A stretch of DNA of 64,000 nucleotides from Saccharopolyspora kobensis (GCF_900108315.1 NZ_FNVB01000010.1:124001-188000); one strand, 5' to 3'; shown: positions 1-9,054, numbered from the stretch's first letter. Translations and numbers: made by a program. The notes: generated by a model not told the origin, from the sequence alone.

Positions 1-2302
1 CGTGCACCGCGCGGTTGTCCCTGTTCGTGGGACCCGGCCGGGCGAGCCCGGCGAGGTAGATCGGCGCGTTGCGGTGCACGAACGGCAGCGGCACGAACTC
101 GGTGAGCCCCGCGTTGCCGTGCTCGGCGGCGGTGTCCTGCACCCCGGCGAGCGTCCGGAAGTGGCCCAGCCAGTGCTCGGGCGTGTCGACGTGGCCGTAC
201 ATCATCGTCGACGAGGACGGGATGCCCAGCCGGTGCGCGGTGCTGATGACCTCGACCCACTCGGCGGCGGGCAGCTTGCCCTTGGTCAGCACCCAGCGCA
301 CCTCGTCGTCGAGGATCTCCGCCGCGGTGCCCGGGATGCTGCCCAGCCCGGCCTCCTTCAGCTCGGCCAGCCAGTCCGCGATGCTCACCCCGGCCTTGGC
401 CGCGGCGCTGACGATCTCCATCGGGCTGAAGGCGTGCACGTGCATCTCCGGCACCCGCTGCTTGATCGCGCGCACCAGGTCGGCGTAGCCGGACACCGGC
501 AGCCGCGGGTCGATGCCGCCCTGCATGCAGATCTCGGTCGCCCCGGCCCGCCACGCCTCGTCGGCGCGGTCGGCGACCTCCTCCGGCGAGAGCCGGTAGG
601 CGTCCGCGTCGCGCTCGCGCTGCGCGAAGGCGCAGAACCGGCAGCCCACGTAGCAGATGTTGGAGAAGTTGATGTTGCGGTTGACCACGTAGGTGATGTC
701 GTCGCCGACGACCTCCGCGCGCAGCTCGTCGGCGATCCGGGCGAGCTCGTCCAGCGCCGCTCCGTCGCAGGTCAGCAAGGCCATCGCCGCGTCGTGGTGC
801 GCTTGGTCGAGCAGCGCGGCCGGGTCGGAGGCGGCCAGCCGGAGCCCGGCGCGCACGTCGGCGTCGAGGCGCTCCGGGGCAGCGTCTGCGGGCACTTGGG
901 CGCGCAGCTCGTCCCAGTCGCCGTAGACGGTGTCGAAGTCGCCGCGGCGGTCCTCGGTGCGGCCCGTGGTGTCGATGCTTCGGTGCAGGTCGGTGCGGCC
1001 GATGGAGTCGAACCCGCCGTCCGGCTCCTGCCACTCGCGGCCGGCGATCTCGGCGTCCGGCCGAGCCAGGCCGTCCGCGGCGGCCAGCGCCGCGACGTGC
1101 CCGGCCACCCGCAGGTCCAGCCACTGCGTGCTGTCGCCCGCGAGCCCCGCCCGCACGTAGCGCGGGTAGGCGGTGAGGCGCTCGCGCAGCTCGAAGCCCG
1201 CCTCCGCGGTGGTCGCCGCCAGCTCGTCCAGCCGGGGCCAGGGGTGCTCGGGGCTGACGTGGTCCGGGGTCACCGGGGACACCCCGCCCCAGTCGTCGAT
1301 GCCGGCCCGCAGCATCAGCAGCTGCTGGTCGCCGACCAGGTTCGGCGGCGCTTGGACGCTGACGCCGGAGGGCATCAGCAGCCGCGCGACCGCGACGGTG
1401 GCGGCCAGGTCGTGCAGGTCGGCGTCGGGCACGTCGCGCATCGCGGTGTCCGGCTTGGCCCGGAAGTTCTGCACGATGACTTCCTGCAGGTGCCCGTACT
1501 GGCGGGCGATGCCGCGCAGCGCGAGCAGCGACTCGGCGCGCTCGGTGCGGTTCTCCCCGATGCCGATGAGGATGCCGCTGGTGAACGGCACCGCGACGCG
1601 CCCGGCGTCCTCCAGCGCGCGCAACCGGACCGCGGGTTCCTTGTCCGGGCTGCCGAAGTGCGGTCCGCCCCTGTCCCGCCACAACCGCTCGGCGGTGGTC
1701 TCGAGCATCATGCCCATGCTCGCCGCGACCGGCTTCAGCCTGGTCAGCTCCGACCAGGAGAGCACGCCGGGGTTCAGGTGCGGCAGCAGCCCGGTCTCCT
1801 CCAGCACCGCGATCGCGCAGGACCGCACGTAGTCCACAGTGGAGGAGTAGCCGCGCGCCTCCAGCCACTCCGCGGCCGCCGACCAGCGCTCCTCCGGCCG
1901 GTCGCCCAATGTGAACAGCGCTTCGGTGCAGCCGGCGGCGGCGCCCTGCCGGGCGATCTCCACGACCTCCTCGCGCTCCAGGAACGCCGATTCGACGCGG
2001 TGCGGGACGGTGGCGAACGTGCAGTAATGACAGCGGTCGCGGCACAACCGGGTCAGCGGGATGAACACGTTGCGGGCGTGGGTGACGATGCCCGGCCGCC
2101 CCTCGGCGACCAGGTGCGCATCCCGCGCGCGGCCCGCGGCGGCCAGCAGTTTCTCCAGGTCATCGCCGCGAGCGTGCAGCAGCACGGCGGCTTCGGCGGC
2201 GTCCAGCGAAACACCGTCGGTGGCCCGGCGGAGCGCTCGGCGCATGGCCGATGCGCTCGGGGTTGGTTCCGGCTGGGCGAGTTGCAGATCTACTACCGAC
2301 AC
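1..2302 (-). CDS. fbiC: FO synthase, fused CofG-CofH (partial, C-terminus off the window)
   Basis: This gene makes FO, the deazaflavin core of coenzyme F420, from tyrosine and a diaminouracil using two radical-SAM modules. Both C-x3-C-x2-C iron-sulfur motifs are readable: C87/C91/C94 in the CofG half (context RDRCHYCTF) and C550/C554/C557 in the CofH half (context ICYVGCRFCAF). The single chain is the actinobacterial FbiC arrangement. About 767 codons are visible; mycobacterial FbiC is about 850, so the last 90 or so lie beyond base 1. I chose the GTG at 2302 because the segment before the ATG at 2245 resembles the usual Ala/Pro-rich N-terminus and leads into MRRALRRATDG. The ribosome site is weak. 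The gene implies F420-dependent metabolism. Confidence 0.95.
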   Translation of the reverse strand, partial: MSVVDLQLAQPEPTPSASAMRRALRRATDGVSLDAAEAAVLLHARGDDLEKLLAAAGRARDAHLVAEGRPGIVTHARNVFIPLTRLCRDRCHYCTFATVPHRVESAFLEREEVVEIARQGAAAGCTEALFTLGDRPEERWSAAAEWLEARGYSSTVDYVRSCAIAVLEETGLLPHLNPGVLSWSELTRLKPVAASMGMMLETTAERLWRDRGGPHFGSPDKEPAVRLRALEDAGRVAVPFTSGILIGIGENRTERAESLLALRGIARQYGHLQEVIVQNFRAKPDTAMRDVPDADLHDLAATVAVARLLMPSGVSVQAPPNLVGDQQLLMLRAGIDDWGGVSPVTPDHVSPEHPWPRLDELAATTAEAGFELRERLTAYPRYVRAGLAGDSTQWLDLRVAGHVAALAAADGLARPDAEIAGREWQEPDGGFDSIGRTDLHRSIDTTGRTEDRRGDFDTVYGDWDELRAQVPADAAPERLDADVRAGLRLAASDPAALLDQAHHDAAMALLTCDGAALDELARIADELRAEVVGDDITYVVNRNINFSNICYVGCRFCAFAQRERDADAYRLSPEEVADRADEAWRAGATEICMQGGIDPRLPVSGYADLVRAIKQRVPEMHVHAFSPMEIVSAAAKAGVSIADWLAELKEAGLGSIPGTAAEILDDEVRWVLTKGKLPAAEWVEVISTAHRLGIPSSSTMMYGHVDTPEHWLGHFRTLAGVQDTAAEHGNAGLTEFVPLPFVHRNAPIYLAGLARPGPTNRDNRAVH

Positions 2303-2475
2303 CTGCCGACTCTAAGTCCGATGCACCGGGGAACGCAGCCACCAACGACGTGGCGCACGGCTCACTCTCGGCTAGTGAATTACTCCGTTTCGCCCTACCG
2401 GCCATCCCCAAATCAGGCGCAGAATCCGACGAATACCACTGGGTGGATCACACTCTGTCTCCATAGGAGGGACGC

Positions 2476-3969
2476 GTGTCACGCAAAGGAATGAGGGGGA
2501 GAACCGCGCGCATCGCCGGATCGGCCCTCGCACTGGCTCTGCTGGTGCCGGCCGGTGTCATCGGCACCGCCGAACCGGCGCCGGCGAGCACCGCGGCGCC
2601 CGCGCACTTCGTCGTGCTCGGACCGACCGGGGACGGCCTGAAGCTGACCGAGGACTCGGTCCGCGCCGTCGGCGGCACCGTGGTGCAGAGCTGGCCGCAG
2701 ATCGGCGTCGTCGTGGCGACCTCCACCGATCCCGGCTTCGCCGACCAGGTGCGCAGCCAGCCCGCGGTCGAGCAGGCGGGCAACACCCGCAACCTCGCCG
2801 AGCAGCTCCCGCCCGCGCAGTCGACGCGGCTGGAGACGCTGGAGGGCACCGTCAACGCCGCCGCGTTCGCCGCGCAGGCCGCCGGGCAGGAGCCGCTGGA
2901 GCCCGAGCAGTGGGACATGCGGCAGATCAAGGCCGACCAGGCCCACCAGATCTCCCAGGGCAGCAAGGACATCACCGTCGGCGTGCTGGACTTCGGCATC
3001 GACCCGACGCACCCGGACCTCGCCCCGAACCTGGACGTCTCCAAGTCGGTGAGCTGCGTCAACCAGGGCGTCCCGGACACCCGGCAGGAGTCCTGGCAGC
3101 CGCAGGACCCGACGCAGGACCACGGCACGCACGTGGCGGGCACCATCGCCGCGGCGCGCAACGGCGTCGGCATCACCGGTGTCGCCCCGGAGGTCAACCT
3201 GGCCTCGGTGCGGCTCATCGACGACGACGGGTTCATCTACCCCGAGTACGCGATCTGCGGTTTCATCTGGGCCGCTGAGCAGGGCATCGACGTCACCAAC
3301 AACTCCTACTTCGTCGACCCGTGGTACCTGTGGTGCGACAGCGACCCGGACCAGCGGGCCGCGGCGGAGGCGGTGCGCCGCGCCGTCGACTACGCCAACA
3401 GCAAGGACGTCCTGACCGTGACGTCGGCGGGCAACAGCAACTGGGACCTGTCCAAGCCGATCCGCGACACCAACAGCCCGAACAACGGCGGCCCGACGCA
3501 GGACCGCCAGACCGGGCACGACTGCCGCATCCTGCCGGGCGAGCTGCCGGGCGTGGTCTCGGTGTCCGCGGTGGGCGTCGACGCGGTGAAGTCGTACTAC
3601 TCCAACTACGGCATGGGTTCCATCACGGTGACCGCCCCGGGCGGTGACAAGAACCAGATCCCGGACACCCCGTCGAAGAACGGCCGGGTGCTGTCCTCGG
3701 TGCCCGGCGGTGGCTGGGGCTGGATGCAGGGCACCTCGATGGCGGGCCCGCACGCGGCCGGTGTGGCCGCGCTGCTGCGCAGCGCCCACCCGGAGTGGAG
3801 CAGCCAGCAGGTGATCGGCGCGCTGGCCAACCAGGCGGACGCGCTGGAGTGCCCGCAGAACTACGACCCGGACGGCGACGGCAAGCCGGACGCGGTCTGC
3901 ACCGGTGGCAAGAGCGGAGCGGGCTTCTACGGCGCCGGGCTGATCGACGCCCTGGACGCCGTCCGCTGA
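2476..3969 (+). CDS. secreted S8 (subtilisin-family) serine protease
   Basis: An exported endopeptidase of 497 residues. A twin-Arg-free signal peptide (hydrophobic residues about 13-30, ending near APAS) is followed by an I9-like prodomain (about 38-100) and the S8 catalytic domain. The triad is visible: D172 in VLDFGID, H216 in HGTHVAGT and S421 in GTSMAGPHAAG. A short DPDGDGKPD stretch near the C-terminus looks like a calcium-binding loop. The start is the GTG at 2476, 7-9 nt after a good AGGAGGG. The gene stands alone and is followed by two hairpins. A subtilisin-inhibitor homologue is encoded at 23544-23948, but a link between the two is only inferred. Confidence 0.93.
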   Translation: MSRKGMRGRTARIAGSALALALLVPAGVIGTAEPAPASTAAPAHFVVLGPTGDGLKLTEDSVRAVGGTVVQSWPQIGVVVATSTDPGFADQVRSQPAVEQAGNTRNLAEQLPPAQSTRLETLEGTVNAAAFAAQAAGQEPLEPEQWDMRQIKADQAHQISQGSKDITVGVLDFGIDPTHPDLAPNLDVSKSVSCVNQGVPDTRQESWQPQDPTQDHGTHVAGTIAAARNGVGITGVAPEVNLASVRLIDDDGFIYPEYAICGFIWAAEQGIDVTNNSYFVDPWYLWCDSDPDQRAAAEAVRRAVDYANSKDVLTVTSAGNSNWDLSKPIRDTNSPNNGGPTQDRQTGHDCRILPGELPGVVSVSAVGVDAVKSYYSNYGMGSITVTAPGGDKNQIPDTPSKNGRVLSSVPGGGWGWMQGTSMAGPHAAGVAALLRSAHPEWSSQQVIGALANQADALECPQNYDPDGDGKPDAVCTGGKSGAGFYGAGLIDALDAVR

Positions 3970-3990
3970 TCCGAGTCCCCTCGAACAGGT

Positions 3991-4048
3991 GATGCCGGAG
4001 GGCATCTCCGACCGGTTCCGGCCGGGCGGAGGTGCCCTCCGCGCTTTT
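3991..4048 (+). terminator. two hairpins after the protease gene
   Basis: A 6-bp stem (GATGCC/GGCATC, 4-nt loop, 3991-4006) is followed by a 7-bp stem GCGGAGG/CCTCCGC with a 3-nt loop (4026-4042). A short GCTTTT tract comes directly after. The second hairpin with its T run fits an intrinsic terminator for the protease gene. Confidence 0.55.
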
Positions 4049-4120
4049 CGCCAGGTTGCCCGGGAGAAGCCGGGGACGGACGCTCGACCGGAGCGCGGAA
4101 CCGGTGGGAGCGAGGTCGTC

Positions 4121-5371
4121 GTGGGGGATTCGGAGCGGTTCGTGATCGTGGGCGCCGGGATGGCCGGTGCCAAGGGTGCCGAGGCGTTGCGGGCGCTGGG
4201 GTTCGACGGGCGGATCGCGCTGCTCGGCGACGAACCGCACCGGCCCTACGAACGGCCGCCGCTGTCCAAGGACTACCTGCTGGGCAACACCGGATTCGAC
4301 GCGGCCTACGTGCACGACGAGGGCTGGTACGCCGACAACCGGGTGGACCTCCAGCTCCAGGTGTCGGTGCGGCGGATCGACCGGTCGCTGCGGCAGGTCG
4401 AGCTCGCCGACGGCGCCCGGATCGACTTCGACAAGCTGATGATCACCACCGGAGCGCACCCGCGGTCGCTGCCGGTGCCCGGCATCGAAGCCGAGGGCGT
4501 GCTGCACCTGCGGCGCGTCGAGGACTCCGACCGGATCAAGCAGGCCCTCGCCGAGGTCGACCGGCTCGTCGTGGTCGGCGCGGGCTGGATCGGCCTGGAG
4601 GTCGCGGCCGCGGCCCGCACCGCCGGGGTGGCCGTCACGGTCGTCGAGACGGCCGAACTGCCGCTGCTGCGCGTGCTCGGCCCCGAGGTCGCGCAGGTGT
4701 TCGCCGACCTGCACCGGGCGCACGGCGTGGAGTTCCGGTTCGGCACCGCGGTCGACGAGATCCGCACCAGCGGCGGCCGCACGACCGGCGTCCGGCTGAC
4801 CGACGGCGCCGAGGTCCCGGCAGCGGCGGTGCTGGTCGCGGTGGGCGTGGAGCCGGACGTCGAGCTCGCCCAGCAGGCCGGTCTCCGGGTACAGAACGGA
4901 ATCCTGGTGGACGCCTCGCTGCGCACCCCGGACCCGAACATCGTGGCGGCGGGTGACGTGGCCAACGCCTTCAACCCGCTGCTGGGCAAGCAGATCCGCG
5001 TCGAGCACTGGGCGAACGCGCTGAACCAGCCGGCGACCGCGGCGGCCGCGATGCTGGGCCGCGACGCGGAGTACTCGGAGCTCCCCTACTTCTTCACCGA
5101 CCAGTACGCCCCCGATGCGGGTGGGATCGGCATGGAGTTCCTCGGCCACGTCGAGCCGGGCGGCTACGAGCAGGTGGTCTTCCGCGGCGACGTGGCGGCA
5201 CGCGAGTTCATCGCCTTCTGGCTGAACGGCGGCCGGGTCGTGGCCGGGATGAACGTGAACGTCTGGGACGTCCAGGACCAGCTGAGAACCCTGATCACCT
5301 CGGGCACCACGGTCGACACGGCAGCCCTCGCCGACCCGGGCACCCCGCTCAACGACCTCATCGCCCGCTGA
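4121..5371 (+). CDS. FAD/NAD(P)H ferredoxin reductase (BphA4/ThcD type)
   Basis: A flavoprotein of 416 residues that would pass electrons from NAD(P)H to a ferredoxin serving a P450 or dioxygenase. It has an N-terminal FAD Rossmann motif (FVIVGAGMAGAKGAEAL, about 6-22), a central NAD motif (VVVGAGWIGLEVA, about 150), the AAGDVAN segment that contacts FAD, and a C-terminal reductase domain. The GTG at 4121 is preferred over upstream in-frame starts because it sits just before the Rossmann strand and behind GGGAG. No ferredoxin or P450 gene lies nearby, so the partner is unknown. Confidence 0.88.
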   Translation: MGDSERFVIVGAGMAGAKGAEALRALGFDGRIALLGDEPHRPYERPPLSKDYLLGNTGFDAAYVHDEGWYADNRVDLQLQVSVRRIDRSLRQVELADGARIDFDKLMITTGAHPRSLPVPGIEAEGVLHLRRVEDSDRIKQALAEVDRLVVVGAGWIGLEVAAAARTAGVAVTVVETAELPLLRVLGPEVAQVFADLHRAHGVEFRFGTAVDEIRTSGGRTTGVRLTDGAEVPAAAVLVAVGVEPDVELAQQAGLRVQNGILVDASLRTPDPNIVAAGDVANAFNPLLGKQIRVEHWANALNQPATAAAAMLGRDAEYSELPYFFTDQYAPDAGGIGMEFLGHVEPGGYEQVVFRGDVAAREFIAFWLNGGRVVAGMNVNVWDVQDQLRTLITSGTTVDTAALADPGTPLNDLIAR

Positions 5372-5619
5372 CCCTGGAACCGCCCGAGCAACTGCCCGTC
5401 GCCGGCCGGGAGGATTCCCGTCAGCCGTGTCCGGCGATGGCTGGGCGCTGCACTCCTGGGCCCAGGTGTGCCGACTGGTCGCCCCGACACCTCGACGCGC
5501 AGCCGTCGGTGGACGCGTTCGAGGTGGGGATCGCCGCGACGAACCACCTGCTTCGAGCGCGAAACCTGTTGCAGGCAGGCGAGACCGCACCGAATGCCCG
5601 AAGGTGCCGAACCTTTGAA

Positions 5620-6189
5620 TCAGGTTCCGAGCGAGCGGGTCACGAAGGTTTCGATCAGGGCGTCCTCGTCGTAGCCGGAGAGGACTTCGGGGACCGTCAG
5701 GTGCTCCAGGATCAGGCCGGACATCGCGTAGTAGAGCAGCACCGTGGTCATCTCGTCGCCGGGCATGCCGGACTCGCGGTGGCCCTCGACGTTGAGGCTC
5801 AGGTTCTCGCGCAGGGTTTTCGTCAGCGCCGCTTGGAGTTCCGGTCGGCGGGTGGCCTCCAGGCGGAGCTCCAGCAGTGCCAGCCAGCCGGTGCGGTCCT
5901 CGGAGATGAGGCGGTAGAGCGCGCGCATCAGCTCGGTGAGGAGTTCGCGCGACGGCGGCAGCTGCGCCGCCGCCGGCTCCGCCGGGTCGAGCGCCAGCTT
6001 CCGGTGGATGTGCGCGCCGACCTGGTTGAGCAGGTCGTCCCGGTTGGCGAAGTAGTTCGACGCGGTGCCCTTCGGCACGCCCGCTTCGGCATCCACCGCG
6101 CGGAAGGTCAGACCGCGCGCGCCGTCCCGCGCCAGCACCTCGATCGCCGCGTCGACCAGCGCGATCCGCCGTTCGGTGTTCTGGACCAT
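5620..6189 (-). CDS. TetR-family transcriptional regulator
   Basis: A 189-residue repressor-type protein. The N-terminal HTH is clear (LTFRAVDAEAGVPKGTASNYF, about 32-52, with the typical Y-F ending). The C-terminal ligand domain is divergent. The ATG at 6189 follows GGAGGAGT. It is divergent from the RibD/DHFR-like pair at 6279, and the 89-bp gap carries a promoter and three phased repeats, so autoregulation and control of the reductases is likely. The ligand is unknown. Confidence 0.9.
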   Translation of the reverse strand: MVQNTERRIALVDAAIEVLARDGARGLTFRAVDAEAGVPKGTASNYFANRDDLLNQVGAHIHRKLALDPAEPAAAQLPPSRELLTELMRALYRLISEDRTGWLALLELRLEATRRPELQAALTKTLRENLSLNVEGHRESGMPGDEMTTVLLYYAMSGLILEHLTVPEVLSGYDEDALIETFVTRSLGT

Positions 6190-6209
6190 GACTCCTCCGA
6201 AAATGCCGC

Positions 6210-6237
6210 TTGACAACCACTACATCCAGAGTACTAC
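6210..6237 (+). promoter_or_regulatory. sigma-70-like promoter of the RibD/DHFR-like operon
   Basis: TTGACA at 6210-6215 and TACTAC at 6232-6237 are separated by 16 bp. The spacer and the -10 box overlap the first two ACTACA repeats, as expected for a repressed promoter. The downstream ATG at 6279 has GGAGGA at 6269-6274. Confidence 0.6.
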
Positions 6238-6252
6238 ATTTGAAGCACTACA
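6219..6252. repeat. three ACTACA repeats at exact 14-bp spacing (probable TetR operator)
   Basis: ACTACA occurs at 6219-6224, 6233-6238 and 6247-6252, each followed by 8 bp of partly conserved sequence. Flanking AACCAC (6215-6220) and GTGGTT (6259-6264) form an inverted repeat. The array lies between the divergent TetR and reductase genes and over the promoter. Confidence 0.55.
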
Positions 6253-6278
6253 GCCACAGTGGTTCGCCGGAGGAATCC

Positions 6279-6854
6279 ATGCGGAAGCTCACCTACCTGA
6301 TCGCCTCGACCATCGACGGCTTCATCACCGGACCGGCCGGGGACAACCCGGACTTCTTCCTGATCGAGGGCGACCACGCCCGACCGACCCGCGAGGAGTA
6401 CCCGGAGATCATGCCGACGCACTTCCGCCCGCTGCTCGGTCTCGAAGGCGTGCCGAACAAGCACTTCGACACCGTCCTGCAGGGACGCGGCACCTGGGAG
6501 ATGGGCGTGGGCGACGGCATGACGAACGCCTACCAGCACCTGCGCAACATCGTGTTCACCCGCACCGTCGACGAAAGCACCGATCCCACGGTGGAATTCG
6601 TCGCCACCGACCCGCTGGAGAAGGTGCGCGAGCTCAAGCGGGAAGCCGGCATGGGCATCTGGCTCTGCGGCGGCGGGAAGCTCGCGGCAGCCCTGCGCCC
6701 GGAGATCGACGAGCTGGTCATCAAGCTCCACCCGATCGTCGCCGGTGCCGGAATCCCGTTGTTCGACGGCGAATTCAGCCCCGAGCAGTTCGACCTGGCC
6801 GACACCCGGGTCTTCGGCAACGGCGTCATCTACCTGACCTACACCAAGCGCTGA
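6279..6854 (+). CDS. RibD C-terminal/DHFR-like reductase, copy 1
   Basis: A 191-residue protein of the small dihydrofolate-reductase-like family related to the RibD C-terminal domain. These are NAD(P)H-dependent reductases whose substrates are mostly unknown. Family hallmarks are the N-terminal RKLTYLIASTIDGFI, the central GRGTWEMG and the CGGGKLAAAL nucleotide-binding loop. The ATG at 6279 has a good GGAGGA. It is the first gene of a two-gene operon with its paralogue 12 bp downstream, controlled by the divergent TetR regulator. Confidence 0.88.
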   Translation: MRKLTYLIASTIDGFITGPAGDNPDFFLIEGDHARPTREEYPEIMPTHFRPLLGLEGVPNKHFDTVLQGRGTWEMGVGDGMTNAYQHLRNIVFTRTVDESTDPTVEFVATDPLEKVRELKREAGMGIWLCGGGKLAAALRPEIDELVIKLHPIVAGAGIPLFDGEFSPEQFDLADTRVFGNGVIYLTYTKR

Positions 6855-6866
6855 ACGGAGACGACC

Positions 6867-7451
6867 TTGCGAAAGCTCACCTACCTGGCCGCGGCGACCA
6901 TCGACGGCTTCATCGCCTCGCCCGACCGCTCGGACCAGAGCAGCAACGGGCTCATGACGCCCACCCCGGAATACCTGCCGCACATGCTCGCCGCGTTCCC
7001 GGAGATCGTGCCGACCCACGCGCGCGAGGCCCTCGGCATCGCCGAGGCCGAGCACCGGCACTTCGACACCGTCGTCGAAGGGCGGAGGTCCTACGAGGTC
7101 GGGTTGCGGGCGGGCATCACCAACGCCTACGCGCACCTGGAGCACTACGTGTTCTCGCGAACGCTGACGGAGAGCCCGGATCCTGGAGTCCAACTGGTCG
7201 CGACGGACCCGGTCGAGAAGATCCGCGAGCTCAAGGCCCGGCCGGGCAAGAAGATCTGGCTGGTCGGCGGCGCGAAGCTGGCGGCAGCCCTGCGCCCGGA
7301 GATCGACGAGCTGATCATCAAGCTCAACCCGGTCGTCGCCGGCGCCGGCATTGCCCTGTTCGACGGAGAATTCAGCCCCGAGCAGTTCGACCTGACCAGC
7401 GCCGAACGCATCCCCGGCGGAGTCGTCCACCTGACCTACGCCAAGCGCTGA
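6867..7451 (+). CDS. RibD C-terminal/DHFR-like reductase, copy 2
   Basis: A 194-residue paralogue of the preceding gene. The ends are nearly identical (RKLTYL...TIDGFI; EFSPEQFDL; TYAKR), while the middle has diverged and carries an insertion around residues 24-40. The start is a TTG at 6867 behind CGGAGAC. The two copies clearly arose by tandem duplication. A third fragment follows at 7525. It is presumably co-transcribed with copy 1. Confidence 0.87.
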   Translation: MRKLTYLAAATIDGFIASPDRSDQSSNGLMTPTPEYLPHMLAAFPEIVPTHAREALGIAEAEHRHFDTVVEGRRSYEVGLRAGITNAYAHLEHYVFSRTLTESPDPGVQLVATDPVEKIRELKARPGKKIWLVGGAKLAAALRPEIDELIIKLNPVVAGAGIALFDGEFSPEQFDLTSAERIPGGVVHLTYAKR

Positions 7452-7524
7452 CAGCTCCGCCTACGCTGACAGCAACCGCCGCAGAGCCGCGGTCAGTCCT
7501 GGCAACCTCTCGGTGATCCAAGTC

Positions 7525-7588
7525 GAATACTTGCCGCACATGCTCGCCGCGTTCCCGGAGACCGTGCCGACCAACGCGCGCGAGACCT
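7525..7588 (+). pseudogene. remnant of a third RibD/DHFR-like copy
   Basis: These 64 bases match 6969-7032 of copy 2 with only a few substitutions and read EYLPHMLAAFPETVPTNARE, against EYLPHMLAAFPEIVPTHARE in copy 2. The flanking bases show no matching reductase sequence and no start codon, so it is a dead piece of an additional copy. Confidence 0.75.
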
Positions 7589-7650
7589 CGACGCCGGGGT
7601 GATCCGCCGCACATCGCAGAGACTTCGACATTGCTCGAAGTTGCACGCTC

Positions 7651-8091
7651 ATGGCCATGAGCATTCCGAACCCCGTCGTCGAGGACACCGCCACCGATCA
7701 CGAACCGGACGTGGCCGCGATCGAGCAGGTGATCGCCGATACCGAAACCGCCTTCAACACCAACGATCCCGACCTCCTGACCGCGCACTTCACGCGCAAC
7801 GCCACGGTCGTCAACGCCATGGGCGTGCAGATCTCCGGCTGGGACGCGCTGCTGGAGTCCAACCGCAAGGGCCTGGCCGGGTTCCTCCGCGAGGAGTACG
7901 CGAAGTACGAGCTCAGCGACATCACGTTCCTGCGCCCGGACGTCGCCATCGCGCACAAGCACGCCCGGGCCACCACGGCCGACGGCGAGCTCATCGACGT
8001 CGATCCCGCGATGATCGCCCTCTACGTCCTGGTGAAAGAACAGGGCCGCTGGTGGGTGGCAGCCCGCCAGAACACCCTCACCCGCTCCTGA
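7651..8091 (+). CDS. SnoaL-like/SgcJ-EcaC-type NTF2-fold protein
   Basis: A 146-residue protein resembling the DUF4440/SnoaL-like NTF2 fold, whose members include small enzymes and binding proteins. Family-like features are IEQVIADTETAFNTNDPDLLTAHF near residues 24-47 and the terminal GRWWVAARQNT. The start may be 7651 (MAMSIP) or 7657 (MSIP). The specific reaction cannot be inferred. It converges on the exonuclease gene, with a hairpin between them. Confidence 0.7.
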   Translation: MAMSIPNPVVEDTATDHEPDVAAIEQVIADTETAFNTNDPDLLTAHFTRNATVVNAMGVQISGWDALLESNRKGLAGFLREEYAKYELSDITFLRPDVAIAHKHARATTADGELIDVDPAMIALYVLVKEQGRWWVAARQNTLTRS

Positions 8092-8100
8092 ACCGGCCCA

Positions 8101-8134
8101 GCTCGACAGCGGATCTCAGCATCCGCCGTCGAGC
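8101..8134. terminator. hairpin between convergent genes
   Basis: GCTCGACAGCGGAT pairs with ATCCGCCGTCGAGC (13 of 14 positions, one A-C mismatch) around a 6-nt loop. It sits in the 59-bp gap between two convergent genes and probably ends both transcripts. Confidence 0.5.
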
Positions 8135-8150
8135 GAAGGGCGCACCGCGA

Positions 8151-8945
8151 TCAGAGCTGGTAGGTCACGGTGACCGGGGCGTGGTCGGACCAGCGCTGGT
8201 CGTAGGTCGCGGCGCGCTCCACCACCGCCTCGGTCGCGCACCGCAGCAGGCCCTCGGTGGCCACGTGGAGGTCGATGCGCCAGCCGGAGTCGTTGTCGAA
8301 GGCCTTGCCGCGGTAGGACCACCACGAGTACGGGCCGGGGCCCTCCGGGTGCAGGTGGCGGACCACGTCGGTGTAGCCGCTCTCGTACAGGTCGGTCAAC
8401 CAGGCGCGCTCCTCCGGGAGGAAGCCCGCTTCCTTCCGGTTGGCCTTCCAGTTCTTCAGGTCGATCTCCTGGTGCGCGATGTTCCAGTCACCGCACACCA
8501 GCACCTCGCGACCGCCGGCGGCGGCGCGCTCGCGGAGTCCGTCCAGGTACTGGCGGAACTCCTTCATGAAGCGCTCCTTCTCGTCCTGCCGCTCGGTGCC
8601 GACCTCGCCGCTGGGCAGGTACAGGCTGCCGATCACCAGACCCGGCAGGTCGATCTCGGCGTACCGGCCGCTCTCGTCGAACTCCGCCGAGCCGAAACCG
8701 ATGCGCACCGCCTCGGGCTCGGCCCGGCTGTAGATCGCCACCCCGGCACGGCCCTTCGCGGAGCTCGGCGCGAGCAGCGCGTGCCAGCCCTCGGGTTCTC
8801 GGACGGCGGAGGTGAGCTGGTCGGGCTCCGCGCGCGTCTCCTGCATGCAGATGACATCGGCGCCGGTGGCAGCCAGCCACTCCACGAAACCCTTCTTGGC
8901 GGCCGCGCGCAGGCCGTTGACGTTCACGCTCGACACAGTCAGCAC
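8151..8945 (-). CDS. xth: exodeoxyribonuclease III
   Basis: A 264-residue endonuclease/exonuclease/phosphatase-fold enzyme of base-excision repair. It cleaves at abasic sites and trims 3' ends. The ExoIII motifs are in order: SVNVNGLRAA, CMQETRAE, CGDWNIAHQEIDL, SWWSYR, GWRIDLH and the terminal SDHAPVTV. The length matches the family. The GTG at 8945 places SVNVNG at residue 5, as in homologues. The ribosome site is poor. Confidence 0.93.
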   Translation of the reverse strand: MLTVSSVNVNGLRAAAKKGFVEWLAATGADVICMQETRAEPDQLTSAVREPEGWHALLAPSSAKGRAGVAIYSRAEPEAVRIGFGSAEFDESGRYAEIDLPGLVIGSLYLPSGEVGTERQDEKERFMKEFRQYLDGLRERAAAGGREVLVCGDWNIAHQEIDLKNWKANRKEAGFLPEERAWLTDLYESGYTDVVRHLHPEGPGPYSWWSYRGKAFDNDSGWRIDLHVATEGLLRCATEAVVERAATYDQRWSDHAPVTVTYQL

Positions 8946-9054
8946 GCCCGCGAGGGTAACCACCGGCCCCGACGATCCACGCACGCGGTCACCACCCGCC
9001 CGGATGATCTTTTCCGAGGTAGCGGGCGCCTCCGGTCGGGTCGCCCTCCGCCGC

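Noticed and set aside
2..2494. 830-codon plus-strand open frame at the left edge
   Set aside because: It is antisense to fbiC, whose two radical-SAM cysteine motifs are intact on the minus strand. The translation is Arg/Gly/Val-rich without family features, a shadow of GC-rich codon use.
5372..5619. possible remnant gene between the reductase and TetR genes
   Set aside because: One plus-strand frame reads DAFEVGIAATNHLLRARNLL, which looks protein-like, but it is short, has no start and matches nothing I can name.
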